NCBI RefSeq assembly: GCF_009604385.1
Contig: NZ_WEGJ01000022.1
Location: 1 to 64,000 of the forward strand
Source: Streptomyces smaragdinus
Lineage (GTDB): Bacteria > Actinomycetota > Actinomycetes > Streptomycetales > Streptomycetaceae
Length of the DNA stretch: 64,000 nucleotides
Reading direction: 5' to 3'
Part shown: in pieces, positions 15,274 through 25,073 of the stretch
Numbering within the stretch: position 1 is the stretch's first letter
Layout: each line of letters begins with the position of its first letter
Position numbers and translations under genes: made by a program
Notes under the pieces: generated by a model
Told to the model about the DNA's origin: nothing
What the model saw: the letters and a program-made list of their open reading frames with translations, nothing else
Database searches by the model: none

Positions 15274-16221
15274 TCACCGGGTGACCGGCCGGGCGGTGCG
15301 CCAGTCGCGCGGGGAGACGCCGTAGACGCTGCGGAACAGCCGGCTGAAGTGGGCGGGGCTGGCGAACCCCCACCTCCGGCCGACGGCCGCCACGGCCGGG
15401 GCGTCCGTACGGTGGGCGAGTTCGCGCGCGCACTGTTCCAGCCGGCGCCGCTGGATGAGCTTGGCGACGGTGAGGTCCTCGTTCTCGAAGAGGCGGTGGA
15501 GGTAGCGCACGGAGATGTGCTGGGCCCTGGCCACCTGCTCGGGGCAGAGCTCGGGGTCGTCCAGATGGCGCTCGATGTGGTCGCGGATCCGCAGCACGAG
15601 GTGGTCCCGTTCCGTCGTCGGCTCCGCGGCGCTCCGGTCGGCGACCAGGGTCGCGAACAGGTCGGCGATCCCGGCGGCCAGCCGCCCCGCGACGGCGGGG
15701 GAGTACGGCCGGGCGCCGGGGACGAGCGCCGTCAGCAGGGACAGTACGACCGCCCCGAACCCGTCCCGGGTGTCGATGACCCGGCCCGTGGCCTGCCGCA
15801 GCTCCTCCTCCGGCAGGCCGAGGGCGGTGCGGGGGACCAGAACGATCCGGGTGGCGAACGGCCGCGGGTAGTCCAGGGAGTACGGGCGGGCCGTGTCGTA
15901 CACCAGCAGATCGCCCCGCCCCGCGGTGACCGTCCGGCCGTCCTGGACGAGCGTCACCGTCCCCGACCGCTGCACCGCGATGCCGACGAACTCCCCGGGC
16001 CGGCGGGAGAGATGCGCGGGGGTGCGGGCGGCGCGCTGGGCGCCGGCCTCGATGTCGCAGATCCGCAGCCGCCCCACCCGGCCGGTGGTGATGCGGCCGG
16101 TGAACGGGCCGGCGCCCAGCGGGACGAGGGACATGGGCACCAGCGCCTTGCCCCACGCGTCGTGCCACTGCGCGAGCCGGTCGCGGTCGGGGACCGGCGC
16201 GGTTGTCGGCAACTGGTTCAT
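15274..16221 (-). CDS. AraC-family regulator
   Basis: A 315-residue transcription factor. Residues about 30-180 are an AraC_binding_2-type cupin sensor domain (GEFVGIAVQRSGTV, GRGDLLVYDTARPY). The C-terminal 100 residues are the double helix-turn-helix: LCPEQVARAQHISVRYLHRL and the signature GFASPAHFSRLFRSVYGVSP. Proteins of this design respond to a small ligand or oxidant. ATG 16221 is chosen because GAGAAGGAG lies just upstream; the open frame upstream lacks coding character. Possible targets are the downstream SsgA-like gene or the upstream pirin gene. This is inference from position only. Confidence 0.88.
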   Translation of the reverse strand: MNQLPTTAPVPDRDRLAQWHDAWGKALVPMSLVPLGAGPFTGRITTGRVGRLRICDIEAGAQRAARTPAHLSRRPGEFVGIAVQRSGTVTLVQDGRTVTAGRGDLLVYDTARPYSLDYPRPFATRIVLVPRTALGLPEEELRQATGRVIDTRDGFGAVVLSLLTALVPGARPYSPAVAGRLAAGIADLFATLVADRSAAEPTTERDHLVLRIRDHIERHLDDPELCPEQVARAQHISVRYLHRLFENEDLTVAKLIQRRRLEQCARELAHRTDAPAVAAVGRRWGFASPAHFSRLFRSVYGVSPRDWRTARPVTR

Positions 16222-16399
16222 CTGGTTCTCCTTCTCCCACGTCGGGCCTGGTGGCACCGGGTGTACCGCCGGTCTCAGCCAAGCAACGGGCCGCGGGGTG
16301 CTCCAGGCAGAAGGCAGGCAGAAAACGGCAGGAAGGGCCGATGAGCGGAGAAATGCGCGCAGAGAACGGTGCCGTGCGCCGACGGTCAAGAAACGCCGG

Positions 16400-16429
16400 C
16401 GCCCGGGCCCCTCCGGAGGGGCCCGGGCG
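16400..16429. terminator. Terminator after pirin gene
   Basis: A perfect 30-bp palindrome, CGCCCGGGCCCCTCC followed by its complement, lies in the gap between the pirin gene and the AraC-type gene, both on the minus strand. It would insulate them. Confidence 0.75.
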
Positions 16430-16482
16430 CGGACGGGGAACAGGGCGAGCCGTGCCCGTTCCCGTGGAGGCGATCCGCCCGA

Positions 16483-17469
16483 TCAGGCGGCCGGCGGGTT
16501 CCTGCGCGGGGACAGCGTGGCGTTCGGCAGTACGGGGGCCGGGAGGCGGTCGCCCGCGTACCCCTCCACCCGGCCGAAGCGGGGCGACTCGGCCGTCCAC
16601 GCCTCGCGGGCGGCGACGATGTCCTCGTGGGTGCGGCCGATGAAGTTCCACCACATGACGATCTCCTCCCCGAACGGCGGCCCGCCCAGCACCAGCATCC
16701 GGGCCGGCTCCGCCCCCGGATTCCTCAGGGTGAGCGTGTCGCGGCCGGGCGCCGCGTAACCCAGCTCCGCGGGCTTCAGGTCGCAGCCGGCGAGCGTGAC
16801 CTCCCCGCTGTCGAGCAGGACGCCGTGCTCGAAGCCCGGATCGGCCGCGAGGTTCACCGAGGCCCCCGGCTCCAGGACGAGCTCCGCCCCCAGCAGCGGG
16901 GTGAACGTCGCCACCGGCGACGTCTGCCCGGCCAGCGTCCCGAGGAAGACGCGGGCCTCGCCGCCCGCCAGCTGCGTCACCGGCGGCACGTAGTGCTGGA
17001 AGTCACGCGCCGCGTCCCGGTCGGCCGCCGGCAGCGCCACCCACAGCTGGACGCCGTGCAGCACGGTGGTCGCCGCGGTGGACACCTCCGAGTGGCAGAT
17101 GCCGTGGCCGCCGGTCATGAGGTTCAGCTCGCCGGGCCGGACGAAGGCGTACGAGCCCAGGCTGTCGCGGTGCTCGATCTCCCCGCTGAACAGCCAGCTC
17201 GCGGTCTGCAGCCCGGTGTGCGGGTGCGGGGCGACGTCCATGCCGCCGCTGACGGAGACGTCGTCGGGACCGTAGTGGTCGGCGAAGCACCAGGCGCCGA
17301 TCAGGGTGCGGGCACGCTGCGGCAGCGTCCGCCGCACCCGCATCGCCCGCGGGCCGCCGAGCGGCACGTCGCGCGGGGTGAGGACCTCGATGCCGGCCGC
17401 CGGGCCGGTACCCTCGGATCCGCAGGTCGTCTCGACCGGGTGCGTCTCTGTGTTGCTCACGAACGGCAT
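16483..17469 (-). CDS. Pirin family protein
   Basis: A 328-residue bicupin of the pirin family, which includes quercetinases and redox-linked regulators. The N-terminal cupin has the metal-binding pattern: PHPHTGLQTASWLFSGEIEH gives two His, with further ligands in the Glu/His strand MTGGHGICHSE. The C-terminal cupin is degenerate, as is normal. A C-terminal tail (GYAGDRLPAP) is common in actinobacterial members. GGAGAGG precedes the start. It is divergent from an AhpD-like gene, with a shared 89-bp gap that contains GTTG-N6-CAAC-like inverted bases. This suggests both genes answer an oxidative signal, which is inference. Confidence 0.9.
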   Translation of the reverse strand: MPFVSNTETHPVETTCGSEGTGPAAGIEVLTPRDVPLGGPRAMRVRRTLPQRARTLIGAWCFADHYGPDDVSVSGGMDVAPHPHTGLQTASWLFSGEIEHRDSLGSYAFVRPGELNLMTGGHGICHSEVSTAATTVLHGVQLWVALPAADRDAARDFQHYVPPVTQLAGGEARVFLGTLAGQTSPVATFTPLLGAELVLEPGASVNLAADPGFEHGVLLDSGEVTLAGCDLKPAELGYAAPGRDTLTLRNPGAEPARMLVLGGPPFGEEIVMWWNFIGRTHEDIVAAREAWTAESPRFGRVEGYAGDRLPAPVLPNATLSPRRNPPAA

Positions 17470-17558
17470 CCTCTCCCAGCAGAGAAAGTTGTGTTTTCAA
17501 CCTTCTTGGGGTCGATGATAGAACGGGCCTTGAAACACCGCGCGATGAGGGAGTGCCC

Positions 17559-18056
17559 GTGACCGAGACCGCAGCGACGCATACCGCCGGACGGGTGTTC
17601 GTCGACAAGCAGAGCCCGGAGGCCTACCGCGCACTGCGGGCGACGGCCGACGCGGTACGCGACACCGCCGCCGCGGCCGGGTTCGACCGGCGCTTCGTCG
17701 AGCTCCTCAACCTCCGCGTCTCCCAGCTCAACGCCTGCGCCTACTGCCTCAACACGCACACCCGGGCCGCGCTGCGCGCCGGCGAGACCGTACAGCGCCT
17801 GGGCGTACTGGCCGCCTGGCGCGACACCGGCCTCTTCACCCCGCGCGAGCGCGCGGCCCTGGCGCTGGCGGAGGCCACCACCCACCCCGCGGACGCCACC
17901 GCCCAGGAGGCCGCCTACGCGGAGGCCCGCGCCGTGCTCTCCGACACCGAGATCTCCGCGGTGATCTGGATCGCCATCACCATGAACGCCTTCAACCGGG
18001 TCTCCGTCATGAGCAAACACCCGGTACGCGCCGCCGCGGCGACGCCGTCCGTCTGA
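17559..18056 (+). CDS. AhpD-like carboxymuconolactone decarboxylase-family protein
   Basis: A 165-residue alpha-helical protein of the carboxymuconolactone decarboxylase/AhpD superfamily. The redox motif ACAYCLNTHT (CxxC followed by His) is intact, so a peroxidase or disulfide-reducing role is more likely than lactone decarboxylation. GTG 17559 fits the GAGGGA site 7-12 bases upstream better than the GTG at 17553. Its 3-prime end overlaps, tail to tail by 50 bp, an ECF41-type sigma gene. ECF41 sigma factors usually neighbour such a protein and are thought to control it, so the two are probably a functional pair. Confidence 0.88.
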   Translation: MTETAATHTAGRVFVDKQSPEAYRALRATADAVRDTAAAAGFDRRFVELLNLRVSQLNACAYCLNTHTRAALRAGETVQRLGVLAAWRDTGLFTPRERAALALAEATTHPADATAQEAAYAEARAVLSDTEISAVIWIAITMNAFNRVSVMSKHPVRAAAATPSV

Positions 18057-18717
18057 CGCCCCGCTCCGGCACCCCGCCGGTGGACACCTCGTCCGGGCGG
18101 CGGGGCGTGAGGGCGGCCTCCAGCGGGGCCACGTTCCCGGTCCGGGCCGCCGTGATGAAGGTGTCCAGCAGCCGCCGGTGCGCCGCGGTGTCCACGTCCC
18201 CGCGGCGCTCCGCCGCCACGTGCCGGCGGGCCCGGCTCACTATCTTCCGTACGTTGACCTGCGTGACCTCGAGGATCTCGGCGATCTCCGGATAGCCGTA
18301 GTCGAACGCCTCGCGCAGTACGTACGCGGCCCGCTCGGTGGGCGTCAGCCGCTCCAGCACCACCAGCAGGGCCACCTCCAGCGCCTCCGCCCGCTGCGCT
18401 CCCAGCTCCGGATCCGCACCGGTGTCGACGGGCTCGGGCAGCCACGGGCCGATGTAGGTCTCGCGCCGCATCCGGGCGGACTGCGCGACGTTGATGGCCA
18501 GCCGGGTCGTGACGCTGGTGAGGAAGGCCGTGGGGCTGAGCACCACGGAGCGGTCCGTGCGCTGCCAGCGCAGCCACACCTCCTGCACCACGTCCTCGGC
18601 CTCGGCCGCGCTGCCGAGCATGCGGTAGGCGATGCCGAACAGCCGCGGCTGGTGCTGGACGAAGACGGTGACGGCGGCATCGAGATCGGCTCCGGCGGGG
18701 GTGGTCTGTGCGGGCAT
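18007..18717 (-). CDS. ECF41 sigma factor, C-terminally truncated
   Basis: A 236-residue sigma-70-family factor. Region 2 (FGIAYRMLGSAAEAEDVVQEVWLRW) and region 4 (LTPTERAAYVLREAFDYGYPEIAEIL then VTQVNVRKIVSRARRHV) are complete. The linker has WLPEP at 92-96, a hallmark of ECF41. Normal ECF41 proteins have about 100 more residues forming a SnoaL-like domain with DGGGR and NPDKL motifs. Here that domain stops after its first helix (RRLLDTFITAARTGNVAPLEAAL, about 182-203) and is replaced by about 33 Arg-rich residues that read antisense to the neighbouring gene. ATG 18717 follows GGAGA by 10 bases. Because the SnoaL domain regulates sigma activity, this form may act without control. Confidence 0.85.
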   Translation of the reverse strand: MPAQTTPAGADLDAAVTVFVQHQPRLFGIAYRMLGSAAEAEDVVQEVWLRWQRTDRSVVLSPTAFLTSVTTRLAINVAQSARMRRETYIGPWLPEPVDTGADPELGAQRAEALEVALLVVLERLTPTERAAYVLREAFDYGYPEIAEILEVTQVNVRKIVSRARRHVAAERRGDVDTAAHRRLLDTFITAARTGNVAPLEAALTPRRPDEVSTGGVPERGVRRTASPRRRVPGVCS

Positions 18718-19123
18718 GATCGTGCGGTCTCCGTTCCTCCGGTGCAGCTGACCGGTGGGCGAGCGAGGGGTGCCGCGCGGTTCACGGATGTGCGTCCGCT
18801 GTTCACGACCCTGCTGAGTATGGGGGGTTAGGTAACCCTTATGAACCGGTACGTGGCGATTGGGCACTTATAGGCAAGTGTTCGACCGATCTGTTCCCGG
18901 AGAGGGTTGAGTCCGTCCCCAGCCTGGGGCCGGGGTGGCATGGGGACGGACTGTCGGTGGCCGGCGGACCGGGGAACCACGGACGTACCCCTACGACCGG
19001 ACGCGTGCGGGCGATGTGACAGGCGGTCCGGGCGTTCCGTTCAACCCCGCCACCTCCTAGGATCATTGGAGGAGCACGACCGCACACCCGTCCGCCCCGC
19101 GCCCCCGACCCCCAGGAGCCGTC
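18718..19123. other. Divergent intergenic region with palindromes
   Basis: A 406-bp gap between the sigma gene and the GH89 gene, with no credible gene. It holds two inverted repeats near the middle, GGGTTAGGTAACCC (18824-18837) and CACTT-N6-AAGTG (18866-18881), in DNA that is less GC-rich than its surroundings. They are candidate operators for either gene. Confidence 0.4.
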
Positions 19124-21601
19124 ATGCCCGGAGGCCCCCAGCCCTCGCGCCGCGCGTTCCTGACCGCCGCCGGAGCCGCCGCTGCCACCGTCGCCCTGCC
19201 CGCGGTCCCGGCCGCCGCCGTCACGCTCGGCGCCGCCGTCGCGGCCGGGGTGCTCGCCGCCGCCGACAGCCCCGGCACCGAGGCCGCCCGGTCGGCGATC
19301 CGCCGGCTGGCGCCCCGGCTCGCGGACCGCTTCGTCCTGCGGCTCGCCCCCGACGCCGGCCCGTACGCCGCCGCCTTCTCCTTCCGCACGGCCGACGGCG
19401 CCGTCGAGCTCACCGGCAGCGACACCAGCGCCCTGCTCGCCGGGTTCACCTGGTACCTCGAGCAGCACGCCCACGGCCAGCTCTCGCGCGGCGGCGACCA
19501 GGTCCCGGCCCGGCTCGTCCTGCCGGCCGCCCCCGTCACCCGCACCACGTCGCTCGCCCACCGGTACGCGTACGGCTTCCGGGTCACGGGCTGCACCAAC
19601 CCGCACTGGAGCTGGGCCCAGTGGGAGCGCGAGCTGGACCTCCTCGCCGCCTCCGGCGTCAACGAGCTGCTGGTCACCACGGGCATGGAGGTCCTGTGGT
19701 ACGACACCTGGCGGCAGTTCGGCTGCACCGGCGCCGAGGCGCTGGCGTACATCTCCCTGCCCTCCCGCCAGCCCTGGCAGTGGACCGGCCATCTCTTCGG
19801 CGCCGGCGGCGGCATGTCCACGCAACTGCTCGCCAGACGCGTGGAGCTGGGCCGGCGCATCCTCACCCGCCTCGGCGAACTCGGCATCACCCCCGTCGCC
19901 CCCGGCTTCGCCGGCTCCGTCCCCAACGGCTTCGCCGCCCGCCACCCGGGCGTGCGCGTCGTCGGCCAGGGCACCTGGCGCGGCTACGACCGCCCCGACT
20001 GGCTGGACCCCACCGCGCCGCTCTTCCAGGAGGTGGCGTCCGTCTGGTACGCCGCCCAGCGCGAACGCTTCGGCCTGCTCCGCTCCCAGGCCATCGACCT
20101 GCTGTACGAGGGCGGCCGGCCCGGTGCCGTCGACCTCACCGAGGCCGGGCTGGCCATCGAGCGGTCCCTCAAGACGTCCGTCCCCGACCACCGCTGGTAC
20201 GTCCAGGCCTCCGGCGCCGACCCGCGCCGCGAACTCCTCGACGCCGTCGACCGCTCCCGCGTCCTGGTCCTCGAGCTCGACGGCGAGCTGCGCCCCGGCG
20301 ACAACCGCTTCGAGGACACCGCCTGGGCCTGGGGCCAGCGCACCAACTACGGCGGCCGCACCGGCCTGTACGGCCCCCTCGCCCCCACCGCCGCCCTCCC
20401 CGCCCTCGGCGCCGGCCCCGCCGGGGCCGGTGGCCTCCGCGGCACCTGCCTGGTCAACGAGGGCGTCGACACCAACCCCGTCTGGGGCACCCTCTTCGCC
20501 GAGGCCCACTGGCACACCGACCCGATCGACCTCGACTCCTGGATCACCGCGTACCCCCTGCGCCGCTACGGCCGCCCCAGCCAGGCCGCCGCGTCCGCCT
20601 GGCGCACGCTGCACCGCACCGCGTACACCACCGACACCGGCGGCGGGGGAGCGGACTCCCTCTTCAATGCCCAGCCCGACCTCACCGCCCGGCGCGCCGC
20701 CCCCGACGCCGCCGAGACCCTCGGCTACCACCCCGACGCCCTGCACCCCGCGCTGCTGGACCTGCTGCGCGCCGCCGCCGAGGTGGGCGACGCCGACACG
20801 TACCGCTGGGATCTGGTGAACGTCACCCGCCAGGCGCTGGTGGACCGCGCCCGGGTGCTGCTGCCCCGGCTGCGGACCGCGTACGAGACGCGCGATCTGG
20901 CCGCGTTCGACCAGCTCACCGCCGGCTGGCTGACGCTGATGGACGCGCTGGAGGAGCTGCTGGGCACCCGCGCCGAGTTCCTGGCCGGGCGCTGGATCGC
21001 CGACGCCCGCCGCTGGGGCGCCGACGACGCGGAGCGCGACGTGCTGGAGTCCGACGCCCGCACCGTGCTGACCACCTGGGGCGAGACCCGGGCCGCCGCC
21101 GTCAGCCGCGAGTACGCCAACCGGGACTGGGCGGGACTGGTCGGCGGCTACTACAAGCCCCGCTGGCGCCGCTACTTCACCGCCCTGCGCACCGCGCTCA
21201 CCTCGCGCAGCACGCCGGAGACCATCGACTGGTACGCGTTCGCCGAGGCCTTCCGCCGCGACCGCACCCCCCTGCCCGCGACCCCGACCGGCGACCCGCT
21301 GCACGCCGCCCGCGCGGCGGCCACCCTGCTCCACCCGCGCCCGCAGCTCACGGCCGCCCTGCTGCCCGGGCCCGTCCTGCGCGCCACCCTCGTCAACTGG
21401 CGCCCCACGCCCCTGGACGCGGCCCCCGAGCTCGACCTCCCCGACGGCTGGCACGCGGAGGCGGCCCAGCCCGACGGGGCGCCGCCCGTCGGGGGATACG
21501 ACCGGGCCACGTACACCTGGCGGCTCACCGCGCCCGAGGACACCGCCGGCGCCGTGCTCACCGTCCGCGCGGGGGGCGTACGGGCCGACGTGGACGCGTG
21601 A
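19124..21601 (+). CDS. GH89 alpha-N-acetylglucosaminidase, Tat-exported
   Basis: An 825-residue secreted glycosidase of family GH89, which removes terminal alpha-linked N-acetylglucosamine from glycans by a retaining mechanism. A Tat signal is clear: SRRAFLTAAG at 8-17, followed by an Ala-rich core. Domains in order are a small NAGLU_N domain (about 50-140), the TIM-barrel (about 145-480) and an all-helical C-terminal domain (about 490-750), then a short beta tail. By comparison with human NAGLU, the catalytic pair should be the Glu in LLYEGGRPG (near 329) and the Glu in CLVNEGVDTNP (near 446). Other barrel strands are GVNELLVTTGMEVLWYDTW and GITPVAPGFAG. AGGAGC lies just before ATG 19124. 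It is monocistronic, with a terminator at the stop. Confidence 0.93.
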   Translation: MPGGPQPSRRAFLTAAGAAAATVALPAVPAAAVTLGAAVAAGVLAAADSPGTEAARSAIRRLAPRLADRFVLRLAPDAGPYAAAFSFRTADGAVELTGSDTSALLAGFTWYLEQHAHGQLSRGGDQVPARLVLPAAPVTRTTSLAHRYAYGFRVTGCTNPHWSWAQWERELDLLAASGVNELLVTTGMEVLWYDTWRQFGCTGAEALAYISLPSRQPWQWTGHLFGAGGGMSTQLLARRVELGRRILTRLGELGITPVAPGFAGSVPNGFAARHPGVRVVGQGTWRGYDRPDWLDPTAPLFQEVASVWYAAQRERFGLLRSQAIDLLYEGGRPGAVDLTEAGLAIERSLKTSVPDHRWYVQASGADPRRELLDAVDRSRVLVLELDGELRPGDNRFEDTAWAWGQRTNYGGRTGLYGPLAPTAALPALGAGPAGAGGLRGTCLVNEGVDTNPVWGTLFAEAHWHTDPIDLDSWITAYPLRRYGRPSQAAASAWRTLHRTAYTTDTGGGGADSLFNAQPDLTARRAAPDAAETLGYHPDALHPALLDLLRAAAEVGDADTYRWDLVNVTRQALVDRARVLLPRLRTAYETRDLAAFDQLTAGWLTLMDALEELLGTRAEFLAGRWIADARRWGADDAERDVLESDARTVLTTWGETRAAAVSREYANRDWAGLVGGYYKPRWRRYFTALRTALTSRSTPETIDWYAFAEAFRRDRTPLPATPTGDPLHAARAAATLLHPRPQLTAALLPGPVLRATLVNWRPTPLDAAPELDLPDGWHAEAAQPDGAPPVGGYDRATYTWRLTAPEDTAGAVLTVRAGGVRADVDA

Positions 21602-21629
21602 ACGGCCGCCCGGGAGAGCGGCCGTTCAC
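21598..21629. terminator. Bidirectional terminator
   Basis: A perfect 12-bp stem (GTGAACGGCCGC at 21598-21609 and its complement at 21618-21629) with an 8-base loop overlaps the GH89 stop codon and faces the convergent end of aceB. Confidence 0.85.
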
Positions 21630-21637
21630 CGGGAGCG

Positions 21638-23260
<1,623 letters not shown>

Positions 23261-23359
23261 GGCAGTCACTCCTTGACGGCAGGGACGGCACGGGGTGCCG
23301 GGGCGCTGCTGAGCGGTTCGACCGGCGCACCTGGGCGGTGTAACGGCTCTGACCTGTGG

Positions 23360-23388
23360 AGAATAGTTTCCTCATAGCGGAAGTTCAA
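23360..23388 (-). promoter_or_regulatory. aceB promoter
   Basis: On the minus strand TTGAAC (23388-23383) and TATTCT (23365-23360) are exactly 17 bp apart, an almost canonical vegetative promoter. It predicts a leader of about 90 bases before aceB. Confidence 0.65.
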
Positions 23389-23400
23389 CGCTCTGTTGAC
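23368..23400. promoter_or_regulatory. aceB operators
   Basis: TTCCTCATAGCGGAA (23368-23382) fills the spacer of the aceB promoter, so a bound protein would block RNA polymerase. Directly beside it is TTCAAC-N5-GTTGAC (23384-23400), which overlaps the -35 hexamer. Both element types recur before allantoinase, and the first also before gcl. The IclR repressor encoded at 51572-52351 is the likely binder. Confidence 0.6.
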
Positions 23401-23475
23401 GTCAAGACACTTTTCGCGCCGCCGGGTGGCGCACCGTGCCACCCGGCCGGGGGATTCCCCCCGGCCGGTCCGTTC

Positions 23476-24018
23476 TCACGTCAGGAGGCCCGGCTTCCAG
23501 TCCTCGGCGAGGAGCCCCAGGATCACCTCGTCGAGGAACTCGCCGAGTACCCACGCGGAGGAGCGCAGCACGCCCTCGCGGACGAAGCCGTTGCGCTCGG
23601 CAGAGCGCAGCATCGCCGTGTTGTCGGCCAGCGTCTCGATCTGCAGCCGGTGCAGTCCGCGGACCGTGAAGCCGTAGTAACAGAGCACCGAGACCACATC
23701 GGTCCCGTACCCCGTACCGCGCGCGGACGGCAGCAGCCCGAGCCCGATGTGGGCGGCCCGGGCGTGGTTGTCGATGCCCCACAGCGTGGCGGTGCCGACC
23801 AGCGTGTTGCTGGCCAGCTCCACCACGGAGAACGGGACATGCCCGGGCTCGTTGTCGTCCACCACGAGCCGCGAGTCGTTCGACCCGGGCGTGACGGGGC
23901 GCCATGGCCGGCCCTCGGCCCGGGACCCGTTGACGTGGTCGTCGTACAGCTCGCTGCGCAGAACCGGAATATCGTCGTCGTGCCGGGCCCTGAGCCCGAC
24001 CTTCTCACCTTTCAGCAT
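23476..24018 (-). CDS. GNAT acetyltransferase
   Basis: A 180-residue acetyltransferase of the RimJ/RimL type. Seen: the acetyl-CoA loop GLGLLPSARGTGYGTDVV, followed by YYGFTVRGLHRLQIETLADNTAM and the family Asn-rich RSAERNGFVREGVLRSS. Acceptor is unknown; relatives acetylate ribosomal proteins, amino acids or antibiotics. Start is uncertain: ATG 24018 gives the usual family N terminus (MLKGEKVGLRA) but has only a weak GAAG site; a TTG at 24054 is also in frame. It follows aceB on the same strand after a 215-bp gap. Confidence 0.85.
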   Translation of the reverse strand: MLKGEKVGLRARHDDDIPVLRSELYDDHVNGSRAEGRPWRPVTPGSNDSRLVVDDNEPGHVPFSVVELASNTLVGTATLWGIDNHARAAHIGLGLLPSARGTGYGTDVVSVLCYYGFTVRGLHRLQIETLADNTAMLRSAERNGFVREGVLRSSAWVLGEFLDEVILGLLAEDWKPGLLT

Positions 24019-24066
24019 GGACGCTTCATAGCCGAACGGGTGGTCGGGCGGCAAACGGATGATCTC

Positions 24067-24831
24067 CTAGCGCAGATCGGCGAGGAGGCCGTCGAGGGCC
24101 TCGTGGAGGGCTCTCGCGTTGGCCGGGGTGAACCAGGTGGTGCGGATGCGCTCGTTGTTGCCCCTGGGGGTCTCGTGGTTCGCGGCCAGTTCGGGGAGGG
24201 TGTGGGACTCGTCCGAGAGGGTGCGGGCCAGGCCCTGGTAGACGCCGCGGATGTAGTGGTCCGCGGGGGCGGGGTCGATGCCGCGGGACGTGATCCAGTC
24301 GGTGAGGGCGGAGAGGTACGAGAGGTGGGTGGTCAGGGTTCCCGTCACCGCGGAGAGGACGTTGTACGCGTGCTCGTCCGGGACCGGGAGCGCGCCGCCC
24401 AGGCCGGCGAAGAACGCGTCCACCGCCGGGTGCGCGGGCCAAACCGCCGTCACGGAGCGGCGTTCGGCGATGGACGGCAGGGGGATGGCCCGGATCAGCG
24501 GGGCGTCCGTGCCGAGGAGGTCGCGCAGCGCCTCGGTGGGGACGCCCGCCATCACGTTGACCACCGTCTTCGCCGCGGGGATCGCCAGACCCGCCAGTGC
24601 CTCGCGGTACTGGTCGCCGCGGACCGCGATGATCACCAGATCGGAGCGGTCCACCACCTCCTGGTTGTCCGCGCACACCCGGACCCCGGGGAAACGGTCG
24701 GCCAGTTCCGCGGCCGCGGCGGCGCCGCGCGGGGAGAGCGCGACCTCCGGCGGGTCGGCGGCCTCGTGGTGGAGACCGGTCGCGATGGCCCGGCCGATCT
24801 CGCCCACTCCGATGATGCCGATGCGCTGCAC
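24067..24831 (-). CDS. ProC-like NADP-dependent reductase
   Basis: A 254-residue protein of the pyrroline-5-carboxylate reductase (ProC) / F420-NADP oxidoreductase superfamily. An N-terminal Rossmann motif GIIGVGEIGRAIATGL binds NADP. The middle has VVNVMAGVPTEALRDLL and the P5CR-like IRAIPLPSIAERR. The C-terminal helical dimer domain (LTTHLSYLSALTDWITSRG through HETPRGNNE) matches the ProC_dimer layout, though it is less conserved than in true ProC. It may reduce P5C or another imine. GTG 24831 has GGAGG 8 bases upstream. The next gene on the same strand starts 13 bp past a poorly conserved gap. Confidence 0.75.
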   Translation of the reverse strand: MQRIGIIGVGEIGRAIATGLHHEAADPPEVALSPRGAAAAAELADRFPGVRVCADNQEVVDRSDLVIIAVRGDQYREALAGLAIPAAKTVVNVMAGVPTEALRDLLGTDAPLIRAIPLPSIAERRSVTAVWPAHPAVDAFFAGLGGALPVPDEHAYNVLSAVTGTLTTHLSYLSALTDWITSRGIDPAPADHYIRGVYQGLARTLSDESHTLPELAANHETPRGNNERIRTTWFTPANARALHEALDGLLADLR

Positions 24832-25073
24832 TGCGGGTACCTCCGACGCCGTATCCGGTGACTGCGGTACCGAGTCTGCATCAGACCGGGGCCTTCGCGC
24901 CGAGCAGGGTGGCACGTGCGGCCTCCGGTCCGCGGCACGGGGAACAGGAGACGTAGTCCAGCCCAACGGCGTGGAAAAAGTGGCTCGATCACGGATCCCC
25001 GCCGTGTTCGCCGCACACCCCGAGGTCCGGATCCGGGCGCGCCGCGGGCCCTCCTCGGGGGCGGACGAACGGA

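Noticed and set aside
19010..19035. An ECF41-type promoter (TGTCACA on the minus strand) for the sigma gene.
   Set aside because: No CGTC -10 element lies at the expected spacing, and the leader would be about 280 bases.
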